Shown: piece by piece, positions 1 to 5,980 of the stretch
How positions within the stretch are numbered: position 1 is the stretch's first letter
How the letters are laid out: every line of letters begins with the position of its first letter
NCBI GenBank assembly: GCA_900546265.1
Contig: URCA01000046.1
Location: 1-24,310, forward strand
Direction of reading: 5' to 3'
From: an uncultured Oscillospiraceae bacterium
Lineage (GTDB): Bacteria > Bacillota > Clostridia > Oscillospirales > Acutalibacteraceae
DNA length: 24,310 nucleotides
Notes under the pieces: model-generated
The model's input: the letters and a program-made list of their open reading frames with translations, nothing else
Databases searched by the model: none
What the model was told of the DNA's origin: nothing
Position numbers and translations under genes: made by a program

Positions 1-26
1 CGCCGCGATCCGGCATCCCCGTCCAG

Positions 27-53
27 CAGCGTGTCGACTTTGTCGACACGCTG
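27..53. repeat. Perfect 12-bp hairpin at window start
   Basis: CAGCGTGTCGAC, a TTT loop, then the exact reverse complement. It stands directly beside the terminator at 54-84. A plus-strand frame open from base 1 (ending SVSTLSTR) stops at TGA 52-54, so this may be the 3' end of an upstream plus-strand gene, but the fragment is too short to identify. It could equally be an intergenic palindromic repeat. Confidence 0.5.
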
Positions 54-90
54 AGAAGGGCCGCCCATTCGGACGGCCCTTCTTCATTTA
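54..90 (+). terminator. Intrinsic terminator between upstream gene and udg
   Basis: A 10-bp stem (AGAAGGGCCG, 54-63, with CGGCCCTTCT, 74-83) is followed by a T-rich tail TTCATTTATT on the plus strand. It suits a plus-strand gene lying left of the window; the stem also sits just past the end of the minus-strand glycosylase gene and may serve both. Confidence 0.7.
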
Positions 91-681
91 TTCCGGGTAT
101 ACCAGCTCGGTCCGTTCGCAGACCTCCCCGATTTTCTCCCGCAGCTTCAGAAAATCCTCGAACGCGTCCGGCTTCTGGCTGGGGGTGCGCAGCAGGGCCG
201 CCGGATGCAGCGTCCCCATCAGCAGCATCCCCTTTTTCTCGAAAAATTCCCCGTGCTGCCTCGTCACCTTGAAATCCGGCGCAATCAGGCGGCAGGCCGC
301 CACCCGCCCGAGACACACGAGTATCTTCGGCCGTAGCAGCGCCGTCTGCGCCTTCAGCCAATGCAGGCAGGCGTCCTGCTCCTCCGGGAGCGGATCCCGG
401 TTCTGGGGCGGCCGGCACTTGACCATGTTGGCGATGTAAATATTGTGCTGGCGCGACAGCCCCACCGCCGCGAGCATCTTGTCCAGCAGCTGCCCGGCCC
501 GGCCCACAAAGGGCTCCCCCTGCTCGTCCTCGTTGGCCCCCGGCCCCTCGCCCACGAACAGCACCTCGGCCGCGGGATTGCCCACGCCGAACACCACGTT
601 TTTGCGGGTCGCCGCCAGCGGGCAGGCGGTGCAGCCCCGACACGTCTCCTCCAGCGTTTTCCAGTCCATATCCGGCGTCAT
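88..681 (-). CDS. Family 4 uracil-DNA glycosylase (4Fe-4S)
   Basis: This 197-residue protein removes uracil from DNA, the first step of base excision repair, in the cytoplasm. It matches family 4 (UDGa) glycosylases: the motif GEGPGANED at about residues 44-52 holds the catalytic region, HPAALLR lies near the C-terminus, and four cysteines suited to bind a 4Fe-4S cluster are at residues 14, 17, 89 and 105, a spacing like that of the Thermus enzyme. Length is normal for the family. The ATG at 681 is preceded by AAGGGG about nine bases upstream, which supports this start. The gene stands alone between a terminator and the divergently transcribed phosphotransacylase gene. I did not find a convincing promoter; a 13-bp inverted repeat GTTTA-GCA-TAAAC lies at 716-728, about 35 bp upstream. 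Confidence 0.93.
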   Translation of the reverse strand: MTPDMDWKTLEETCRGCTACPLAATRKNVVFGVGNPAAEVLFVGEGPGANEDEQGEPFVGRAGQLLDKMLAAVGLSRQHNIYIANMVKCRPPQNRDPLPEEQDACLHWLKAQTALLRPKILVCLGRVAACRLIAPDFKVTRQHGEFFEKKGMLLMGTLHPAALLRTPSQKPDAFEDFLKLREKIGEVCERTELVYPE

Positions 682-796
682 GGCGTCGTCCCCTTCTTTT
701 TCAGTCTTCTCTCCAGTTTAGCATAAACCCGCCGCCCTGCCAAGGCGCAAAATGCAAAGCCCCGCGCAAACCGCCTGTTTATCATGCAATTTCCCC

Positions 797-825
797 TTGA
801 AAAAACAGGGGGTTGGGGGTACAAT
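797..825 (+). promoter_or_regulatory. Sigma-A promoter of the phosphotransacylase gene
   Basis: TTGAAA (797-802) and TACAAT (820-825) are separated by exactly 17 bases, a near-consensus vegetative promoter. Transcription should start near 832. This rules out the in-frame ATG at 784 as a start codon because it lies upstream of the promoter. Confidence 0.8.
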
Positions 826-882
826 AAACAACAGGCCTGTATGTTTACAGAATTTTTCAAGTATAGGATGTGTCAGATTACC

Positions 883-1461
883 ATGGAGAACCTCGTTTTG
901 GTGGAAACCTCCGCCCGCCACGTGCACGTCACCCAGGAAGACCTGGAAACCCTGTTCGGCAAGGGCTACGCCCTGACCCATAAAAAGGATTTGTCTCAGC
1001 CCGGACAGTTCGCCTGCGAGGAGCGGGTGGACGTTGTCGGCCCCAAGAAAACCCTCACGGGCGTGTCCATTCTGGGCCCTGTCCGCTCCGCCACCCAAAT
1101 CGAGCTGTCCCTCACCGACGCCCGGTCCATCGGCGTCAGCGCCCCCATCCGGGAATCCGGCGACGTGGCCGGCTCCGCCCCCTGCAAGCTGGTGGGCCCC
1201 AAAGGCGAGGTCACGCTGTCCGAGGGCGTCATCGCCGCCAAACGGCACATCCACATGACCACCGCCGACGCGGCGGCCATGGGCCTGCGGGATAAGGACG
1301 TCGTGAGCGTGCGCGTCCCCTCCGCCAACGGCCGGGCCCTGACCTTCGGCGACGTGGTGGTGCGGGTCAGCGATAAGTTCGCCCTGGCCATGCACATCGA
1401 CACCGACGAGTCCAACGCCGCGGGCGTGGCCCCCGGCACCATGGGCGAAATCCTGAAATAA
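883..1461 (+). CDS. pduL: PduL-type phosphate acyltransferase (phosphotransacylase)
   Basis: The enzyme interconverts acyl-CoA (acetyl- or propanoyl-CoA) and acyl phosphate, linking CoA thioesters to ATP formation through acetate kinase. The 192-residue protein carries the two PduL halves with their histidine motifs SARHVHV (residues about 10-16) and KRHIHMT (about 122-128), plus a later histidine in LAMHIDTDE; the family uses such histidines to hold zinc. I choose ATG 883 (protein begins MENLVLVE) because family members begin just before the first histidine motif, an AGGA lies at 865-868, and the promoter sits at 797-825. ATG 841 and ATG 868 are in-frame alternatives. There are no microcompartment shell genes nearby and no long N-terminal targeting helix, so this is probably the free cytosolic form used in place of Pta by many Clostridia. 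It is a single-gene unit with its own promoter and terminator. Confidence 0.92.
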   Translation: MENLVLVETSARHVHVTQEDLETLFGKGYALTHKKDLSQPGQFACEERVDVVGPKKTLTGVSILGPVRSATQIELSLTDARSIGVSAPIRESGDVAGSAPCKLVGPKGEVTLSEGVIAAKRHIHMTTADAAAMGLRDKDVVSVRVPSANGRALTFGDVVVRVSDKFALAMHIDTDESNAAGVAPGTMGEILK

Positions 1462-1476
1462 CCGGCAGAACAAGCC

Positions 1477-1520
1477 AGCGGCCGCCCGGAATAAACCGGG
1501 CGGCCGCTCTTTTTATTTTT
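1477..1520 (+). terminator. Intrinsic terminator of pduL
   Basis: A 13-bp perfect GC-rich stem (AGCGGCCGCCCGG with CCGGGCGGCCGCT, loop AATAAA) is followed by CTTTTTATTTTTT. It lies 16 bases after the pduL stop. Confidence 0.92.
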
Positions 1521-1714
1521 TATAGGATCGCCCTCAGCCGCCGTTCGTGAATTTTTTGGAAGCGCTATCCAGCCCATCCTGGTATTTCCCGAAAAATACC
1601 GCCGCATCCGCTGATAAATCCGCCCGGCGCGGGCATTCTAATAGCAGCTAAATACAGCTTTGCCCGATCGGGCCGACGCCGGATCGCGTAAAACGGTATT
1701 TAGTTATGGATAGA

Positions 1715-1761
1715 GGCCCGTCCGCCGGGAATCGCGGGAAACCGTCTCTGGCGGGCGGGCC
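1715..1761 (+). promoter_or_regulatory. Strong leader hairpin upstream of the DUF1540 gene
   Basis: GGCCCGTCCGCC (1715-1726) pairs with GGCGGGCGGGCC (1750-1761), 12 bp with one G-T wobble, enclosing a 23-base purine-rich loop. It ends 19 bases before the Shine-Dalgarno sequence GAAAGGAG (1781-1788). I do not recognise a known riboswitch. The rest of 1521-1714 holds only short palindromes such as GCCCGATCGGGC (1662-1673) and no clear promoter. Confidence 0.4.
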
Positions 1762-1797
1762 ATGAATATTCCCCAAGCTGGAAAGGAGCTGCCAATC

Positions 1798-1968
1798 ATG
1801 GACAAATGCCAAGCGAACCACTGCATCAAATGCACCGTGCAGCAGTGCGCCAACCACTGCCAGACGCAGAACTACTGCGCGCTGGATTGCATCACCGTGG
1901 GTACCCACGAGACCAATCCGACCATGGATCAGTGCACCGACTGCAAATCCTTCGAGCTGAAGAAGTAA
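1798..1968 (+). CDS. Small cysteine-rich DUF1540 protein
   Basis: The 56-residue protein has nine cysteines (4, 9, 12, 17, 21, 27, 31, 46, 49) and belongs by pattern to DUF1540, a family of short, probably metal-binding proteins common in Clostridia and often found in spore formers; its role is unknown. ATG 1798 is chosen over the in-frame ATG 1762 because GAAAGGAG (1781-1788) sits nine bases before it, and the extra twelve residues carry no cysteines. A 28-nt hairpin follows the gene. It is a single-gene unit, read toward the HTH island. The cysteine pairs suggest zinc or iron binding, but that is inference. Confidence 0.85.
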   Translation: MDKCQANHCIKCTVQQCANHCQTQNYCALDCITVGTHETNPTMDQCTDCKSFELKK

Positions 1969-1982
1969 ATTCCACCGCGCCC

Positions 1983-2020
1983 GCGCCGGAGGCCGTCAGG
2001 CCTCCGGCGCTTGGTTTATT
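1983..2020 (+). terminator. Probable terminator after the DUF1540 gene
   Basis: A 12-bp perfect stem GCGCCGGAGGCC / GGCCTCCGGCGC with loop GTCA (1983-2010) is followed by TTGGTTTATT, a weak T-tract. Confidence 0.65.
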
Positions 2021-2083
2021 CCAAGTCCAGCAGGATTTCGAGAGAGACTGGATACATCTTGGCCAATTTAGGCTCACCTAATG

Positions 2084-2317
2084 TCAAAAATGGTTTTTTA
2101 AATTAATTGTCAGAAGTTCGTCCAAAGTGACTTGGTAAAAGCGTGCCAGCCAAGCCGCAGCATGAAACGATGGCTTTGTTTTTCCTATTTCATAATACGC
2201 ATAGGTACTTCTATCTATATGGAGTAATACTGCAAGTTCTTTTTGTGTAAATCCATTTACCTTGCGTAAAAAACGTAGGTTGGTAGAAAAATATATAGGA
2301 ATGGAGTCGGCTTCCAT
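2084..2317 (-). CDS. Short XRE-family HTH regulator (77 aa)
   Basis: A single-domain Cro/C1-type DNA-binding protein. The helix-turn-helix runs through FTQKELAVLLHIDRSTYAYY (about residues 23-42), followed by the YEIGKTKPS turn and a closing helix ending VTLDELL. The start is supported by GGGAGG lying 7-12 bases upstream of ATG 2317. It is transcribed away from the second HTH gene (2472-2792), and its promoter is overlapped exactly by a palindrome (2348-2368), so it is probably self-repressed or repressed by its neighbour. The recognition region (HIDRSTYAYYE) resembles that of the neighbour (HVNYRTYSSYE), which suggests both read similar operators. The base composition is AT-rich compared with the flanking genes, consistent with recent acquisition. 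Confidence 0.87.
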   Translation of the reverse strand: MEADSIPIYFSTNLRFLRKVNGFTQKELAVLLHIDRSTYAYYEIGKTKPSFHAAAWLARFYQVTLDELLTINLKNHF

Positions 2318-2344
2318 AGAGTTCCCTCCCCTCTCGCCAACTCC

Positions 2345-2373
2345 ATTATATACATTTAAAATGTATATTTCAA
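2345..2373 (-). promoter_or_regulatory. Sigma-A promoter of the minus-strand XRE gene
   Basis: On the minus strand TTGAAA (2373-2368) and TATAAT (2350-2345) are separated by exactly 17 bases. Transcription should start near 2338, about 20 bases before the ATG. Confidence 0.8.
2348..2368. promoter_or_regulatory. Operator 1: ATATACAT-N5-ATGTATAT
   Basis: A perfect 8-bp inverted repeat around five bases that fills the spacer between the -35 and -10 of the minus-strand promoter, the classic position for a repressor site. The core TACAT-N5-ATGTA recurs at 2430-2444. The binding proteins are inferred to be one or both flanking XRE regulators. Confidence 0.65.
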
Positions 2374-2429
2374 TATGATATTCTGATTATAATGTAGTTT
2401 CGTCTCTGTGCTGAAAAACCATGATAAAT

Positions 2430-2444
2430 TACATTTAAGATGTA
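2430..2444. promoter_or_regulatory. Operator 2: TACAT-N5-ATGTA
   Basis: Same core palindrome and same spacing as operator 1, placed 27 bases before the start of the plus-strand XRE gene. A lone half-site ATGTA lies at 2392-2396. The plus promoter is less clear: TATAAT at 2388-2393 lacks a good -35. Confidence 0.6.
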
Positions 2445-2471
2445 CATAGCGGTTTGAAAGAGGCGATAAAA

Positions 2472-2792
2472 ATGTTTGTAGGTGAAAGATTAGCGGAGCT
2501 TCGCAAGGATAAGGGTAAAACTCAGAAACAACTGGCCGAGGAGCTTCATGTCAATTACAGAACCTACAGCAGTTACGAACGTGAGGAAACAGAACCGGGC
2601 GACGACGTAAAAATTGCCATTGCCAAATATTTCAACGTGAGTTTAGATTACCTACTCGGCGTCATCAACCGGCCGCGTCCGCTTAATGAGGATAATCCTT
2701 ATATTCGCTTACCACATAGCTTATCTGAAGCAGCGTATAAGGATTTAATGAAGTACATTAGGTTTTTGCTTAAGGATGAATTTATATCTTAA
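2472..2792 (+). CDS. XRE-family HTH regulator with C-terminal tail (106 aa)
   Basis: The N-terminal 60 residues form a Cro/C1-type domain: GERLAELRKDKGKTQKQLAE, recognition helix VNYRTYSSYERE, then VSLDYLLGV. The remaining 45 or so residues (NRPRPLNEDNPYIRLPHSLS and on) form a tail with a predicted helix (SEAAYKDLMKYIRFLL), perhaps for dimerisation. ATG 2472 is chosen over the upstream in-frame TTG 2454 because AAAGAGG (2457-2463) lies eight bases before it. It is divergent from the shorter XRE gene, with two matched palindromes between them, an arrangement like a phage CI/Cro switch. No phage, integrase or transfer genes accompany it in the window. Composition is AT-rich. Confidence 0.88.
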   Translation: MFVGERLAELRKDKGKTQKQLAEELHVNYRTYSSYEREETEPGDDVKIAIAKYFNVSLDYLLGVINRPRPLNEDNPYIRLPHSLSEAAYKDLMKYIRFLLKDEFIS

Positions 2793-2858
2793 TTGATCCT
2801 GCCTGATTATAGACAATAATGGAATCATAGTAAAGGGGAGGGGAGTGAAAATCTTCAT

Positions 2859-3065
2859 ATGATTTCGTATGCCCCCTTATGGGAAACCATGAAGATAAAG
2901 CACGCCACTACCTACACGCTGCAGGTGAAAGGGGAAATCAGCAGCTCTACCATCCGGCGGCTCAAGGCCAATGAATCGGTGTCCACCAACACGCTGGACG
3001 CCCTGTGCAGGCTACTGGACTGCACGCTGCAAGATATCCTGGTGTATATTCCTGATACCAAATAA
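2859..3065 (+). CDS. HTH_26-type (Cro/C1, YozG-like) regulator
   Basis: This 68-residue protein fits the compact HTH_26 family: it opens with LWETMKIKHATTYTLQ, then ISSSTIRRLKANESVSTNTL and the hallmark ending LCRLLDCTLQDILVYIP. Such proteins are single DNA-binding domains, often near mobile or metabolic loci, usually of unknown target. A long purine-rich Shine-Dalgarno stretch (AAAGGGGAGGGGAG, 2832-2845) precedes ATG 2859 by 13 bases. It lies 66 bases after the preceding HTH gene on the same strand and could be co-transcribed, but its base composition is closer to the GC-rich chromosome. It ends just before a 16-bp terminator stem. Confidence 0.87.
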   Translation: MISYAPLWETMKIKHATTYTLQVKGEISSSTIRRLKANESVSTNTLDALCRLLDCTLQDILVYIPDTK

Positions 3066-3070
3066 ACGTT

Positions 3071-3112
3071 GACCCGCGCCGGAAGCCCAGAGCTTCCGGC
3101 GCGGGTCGTTTT
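3071..3112 (+). terminator. Strong terminator hairpin after the HTH island
   Basis: A 16-bp perfect stem (GACCCGCGCCGGAAGC with its complement at 3092-3107, loop CCAGA) is followed by GTTTTA on the plus strand. It sits between two convergent genes and probably stops transcription in both directions. Confidence 0.88.
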
Positions 3113-3132
3113 ACAAGGCTTCCGCCCCTGCT

Positions 3133-4995
3133 TCATCCCTGCCGCTTGTGCAGCCAGACGGCCATTTCGCTGACCCCCCGGTTGGCAAAAGCAAAATATG
3201 GGATCAGCCGAATCTCGCAGGGCGTCCTGACCGGCTGCCGCGCCGGCTGATACAGAGCGTCCCCCTCCGGCTGCCTGCGCCAGCCCCTGACCACCAGCCG
3301 GTTCAGCCCCAGCTCCTCCGCGTACTCCATCCGCGCCGCCGAAACGTCCTCGTCCAGCTCCAGCGCCCACAGGCCCTCGCCGTTGTCCACCGCCTCGGCG
3401 CAATAGATCACCGGCCCCCGCTGCACACAGCATTTTCCCGCGTCCGCCCGCACCAGCGGCGAGGCCTCTACCAATCGGGCCGTCATCTCCATGTCCAGCT
3501 CGAGCACGCACGCATCCTGTTCCACCGTCAGAACGGCATACCCGCCCTGAAGGGTATACGCGGCCTCCCGGCCGTCCAGGGTAAGCGCCGCCTTATCGCA
3601 CCATCCGGGAAGGCGAAGCGCCAGCCGCCCTCCCCGCAGCCCGGAAACCTCCAGGCGGACATGGCCCTCCCAGGGATACGCCGTCTCCTGGCGGATGACG
3701 ACCTCTCTTTCTCCCATGGGCAGCGTGGCCAGGCCGCTCATATACTGATGGACATACACGGTGCTTTCGTCCAATGTATAAAGCAAATCCCCCACCGACG
3801 CCATCAGCCGGGTGATGTTGGGCGGGCAGCAGGAGCAGCTAAACACCTCGACGCGCTGCACCGCGTCTTCCCGCTGCGGCTGGTCGGGATTCAGCAGCTG
3901 GGGGATGAGCTCCAGCGGATTGACATAGAAAAACTTTCGTCCGTCCAGGGAAACGCTGGACAAAAAGCCGTTATACAGCACCCGCTCCATCGTGTCCGCG
4001 TATAGGGAATCCGCCTCCAGGCGCAGCATACGCCGGGCAAAGAAAATCAGCGCGATGGAGGCGCAGCTTTCCGCATACGCCGTCCGGTTGGGCAGGTCGT
4101 AATCGACGGTGAACGCTTCGCCGTGGGCGGTGGAGCCCACGCCGCCGGTGACGTACATGCGCCGCCGCACGATGTTGAGGAAAATCCGGCGGCAAACGCC
4201 GAGCAGCTCCTCATCCTGATACTCATACGCCAAATCCGCCATGGCGCTGTACAGATACAGCGCCCGCACGCAGTGTCCCTCCGCCGTTTCCATCTGACGC
4301 ACCGGCAGATGATCCTGGGCATGTTTGGATGGGAACATCTCATACAGCCCTTCCTCATGCCGCCCCCGCTCCTCCACAAACCACCGGCTCAGCTCCAGAT
4401 ATCGCTTTTCACCGGTGTGGCGATACAGCTTTACCAGCGCCAGCTCGATTTCCTCATGCCCGGGGGTGAGAAAGGCGGCCGACTGTTCGTCCTTGAATAC
4501 CCGCTCGATATAATCGGCATACCGGCGCATCAGCCCGAGGAATTTCTCCTTGCCGGTGGCGTGGGCGTAAGCCACCGCCGCCTCAAACAGATGCCCGGCG
4601 CAGTACAGCTCGTGATCCGTCCGGCGGGTAAAGCGCGCCTCCGGCTCACAAGCGGTGAAATAGGTGTTGAAATACCCGTCCGCGTCCTGATGGTCCGCTA
4701 TGCGATCCACCAATTCGTCCACCGCCGCCTCCAACTGGGGATCCGGCTTCTTTTCCAGGAGGAAAGCAGCGGCTTCCATCCACTTGGCCACGTCGGAATC
4801 CCAGAAAACGTGGGGCTTGTTGGGCATTCCCTCCCGCCAGTCGCAGCGGAAAGCGTCAAACCTCCCGGTTTCCTGAAAGCGCTTATACACGTTCCAAATG
4901 GAAACGTCGCGGTTGATACGCTGCCGTTCCTGCCAAAATCCTTGATCCAAATCCACCTGCTGAAAGGGAACCGCCTGGTATCTTTTCACTCTCAT
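3133..4995 (-). CDS. GH127 family glycoside hydrolase (beta-L-arabinofuranosidase type)
   Basis: The 620-residue protein matches glycoside hydrolase family 127, whose known members (HypBA1) release L-arabinose from beta-1,2-linked arabinofuranosides using a zinc-bound cysteine nucleophile. The catalytic set is present: the acid/base glutamate in HGEAF (about residue 293), then exactly 16 residues on the zinc-ligand pair in AESCA (E309, C311), and CSCCPPN with the adjacent cysteines C389 and C390, one being the nucleophile. The fold is an N-terminal alpha/alpha barrel with C-terminal beta domains. There is no signal peptide, so it acts in the cytoplasm on imported oligosaccharides. ATG 4995 is chosen because the protein then begins MRVKRYQAVPFQQVDLDQGF as in relatives, with AGAGAGGAG just upstream; the 44 extra residues to 5127 run through the promoter region. 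It is divergent from an AraC-type regulator, which probably controls it. Exact substrate is inferred, as families GH127/142/146 are related. Confidence 0.93.
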   Translation of the reverse strand: MRVKRYQAVPFQQVDLDQGFWQERQRINRDVSIWNVYKRFQETGRFDAFRCDWREGMPNKPHVFWDSDVAKWMEAAAFLLEKKPDPQLEAAVDELVDRIADHQDADGYFNTYFTACEPEARFTRRTDHELYCAGHLFEAAVAYAHATGKEKFLGLMRRYADYIERVFKDEQSAAFLTPGHEEIELALVKLYRHTGEKRYLELSRWFVEERGRHEEGLYEMFPSKHAQDHLPVRQMETAEGHCVRALYLYSAMADLAYEYQDEELLGVCRRIFLNIVRRRMYVTGGVGSTAHGEAFTVDYDLPNRTAYAESCASIALIFFARRMLRLEADSLYADTMERVLYNGFLSSVSLDGRKFFYVNPLELIPQLLNPDQPQREDAVQRVEVFSCSCCPPNITRLMASVGDLLYTLDESTVYVHQYMSGLATLPMGEREVVIRQETAYPWEGHVRLEVSGLRGGRLALRLPGWCDKAALTLDGREAAYTLQGGYAVLTVEQDACVLELDMEMTARLVEASPLVRADAGKCCVQRGPVIYCAEAVDNGEGLWALELDEDVSAARMEYAEELGLNRLVVRGWRRQPEGDALYQPARQPVRTPCEIRLIPYFAFANRGVSEMAVWLHKRQG

Positions 4996-5034
4996 GCTCC
5001 TCTCTCCCGCCAAAAACAGGGAATTTTCTTGCAT

Positions 5035-5063
5035 TTGACATAGGCCTATAGTACTATTATAGA
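5035..5063 (+). promoter_or_regulatory. Sigma-A promoter of the AraC-type gene
   Basis: TTGACA (5035-5040) and TATAGA (5058-5063) with a 17-base spacer. Transcription would start near 5070, 50 bases before the AraC start codon. Two overlapping palindromes, ATAGGCCTAT (5040-5049) and ATAGTACTAT (5048-5057), fill the spacer and are candidate regulatory sites. Confidence 0.65.
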
Positions 5064-5084
5064 CGGGCCGCCTGCACGCCACAA
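5056..5084 (-). promoter_or_regulatory. Probable promoter of the GH127 gene
   Basis: On the minus strand TATAAT (5061-5056) is preceded, with a 17-base spacer, by TTGTGG (5084-5079), a weak -35. It overlaps the plus-strand AraC promoter, so the two genes probably compete or are switched together. A weak -35 fits activator dependence. Confidence 0.55.
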
Positions 5085-5119
5085 GAGAGAAAAAACGAGA
5101 TGATAGGAGAAAATCCGGT

Positions 5120-5917
5120 ATGATCACCCTTTCCTCTCCCCCTGTGTCCCTTTCCTATGTGTCCTCCGGCCTGTTCGTGGCCCACGACGAATGGATACAC
5201 GCCGACCGGGTCATAGACTCGTGGGAGCTGATCTATATGTTAAACGGCGCCGTTTATATGCGGCAGGCGGACGTCTCCTACACGCTGGAAAAGGGGGATT
5301 TGCTGTTGCTGCGCCCGGGCGTTCCCCACGGCGGCGTTCAAAGCAGCCCGCCGGGCGTCTCGTTCTACTGGGTGCACTTTCTCGTCTCGGACGCGGCGGC
5401 CATGGCCCGGTTCCCCACCCACATGGCCTTTGCCGACGGCTACCGGTTCACCCCCCTGTTCAAGCAGCTGCTGCATATCGCGGGCGCCCCGTCGCCCTAT
5501 CCGTTTCACGCCGCCGATCTGGCGGTGGGGCTGATTTTGGCGCAGGCCGCCGCCTCCAGCGCCGACGACATGCCCCAGGCGGCTCTGCTCAAGGACTGCG
5601 CCGAATGGATCCGTATCAACAGCGACCGGCGCATCACCGTGGCCATGGCCGCCGAGCGGTTCGGTTATCATCCGGATCACCTCAGCGCTCTGTTTCAAAA
5701 ATGGCGGGGCACCCCCCTGAAGCAATACATAGATGAGCAGCGTCTGCAGTATATCCGGAATCTGCTGCTCACCTCCAATTACAGCATCAAGCAGCTCGCC
5801 GCCTACCTGGGCTGGGAAAACGAAAACCAATTCACCCACTACTTTAAGTATCATGAGAAGATGAGCCCCACCCAATACCGCAGCCTGTACGTCAACACCC
5901 ACCTGAATAAACGCTGA
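5120..5917 (+). CDS. AraC-family transcriptional regulator
   Basis: This 265-residue protein has the usual AraC-family order: an N-terminal cupin-like sensor domain (about residues 15-140, with GDLLLLRPGVPHGG typical of the ligand-binding barrel) and a C-terminal double helix-turn-helix (about 168-262). The second HTH has the signature YSIKQLAAYLGWENENQF followed by FKYHEKMSPTQYR. The start is supported by AGGAGA (5105-5110) nine bases upstream. It is divergent from the GH127 gene and shares about 120 bp of promoter region with it, so the simplest reading is a local, sugar-responsive activator of that enzyme. The ligand is not evident from sequence. No sugar transporter genes lie beside it. 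A convergent terminator follows. Confidence 0.93.
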   Translation: MITLSSPPVSLSYVSSGLFVAHDEWIHADRVIDSWELIYMLNGAVYMRQADVSYTLEKGDLLLLRPGVPHGGVQSSPPGVSFYWVHFLVSDAAAMARFPTHMAFADGYRFTPLFKQLLHIAGAPSPYPFHAADLAVGLILAQAAASSADDMPQAALLKDCAEWIRINSDRRITVAMAAERFGYHPDHLSALFQKWRGTPLKQYIDEQRLQYIRNLLLTSNYSIKQLAAYLGWENENQFTHYFKYHEKMSPTQYRSLYVNTHLNKR

Positions 5918-5924
5918 CAGATAA

Positions 5925-5967
5925 AATCCCCCATACGGGCCGCGCTTCACGGCCTGTATGGGGGATT
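5925..5967. terminator. Bidirectional terminator between the AraC gene and sbcC
   Basis: A stem of about 17 bp (AATCCCCCATACGGGCC with GGCCTGTATGGGGGATT, one G-T wobble). Read on the minus strand it is followed by TTTTAT, so it best serves sbcC, and by position also the AraC-type gene. Confidence 0.85.
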
Positions 5968-5980
5968 CTCTCACGTATCT

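Noticed and set aside
2454..2471. TTG 2454 as start of the plus-strand XRE protein
   Set aside because: The ribosome site AAAGAGG lies at 2457-2463, so ATG 2472 is the supported start.
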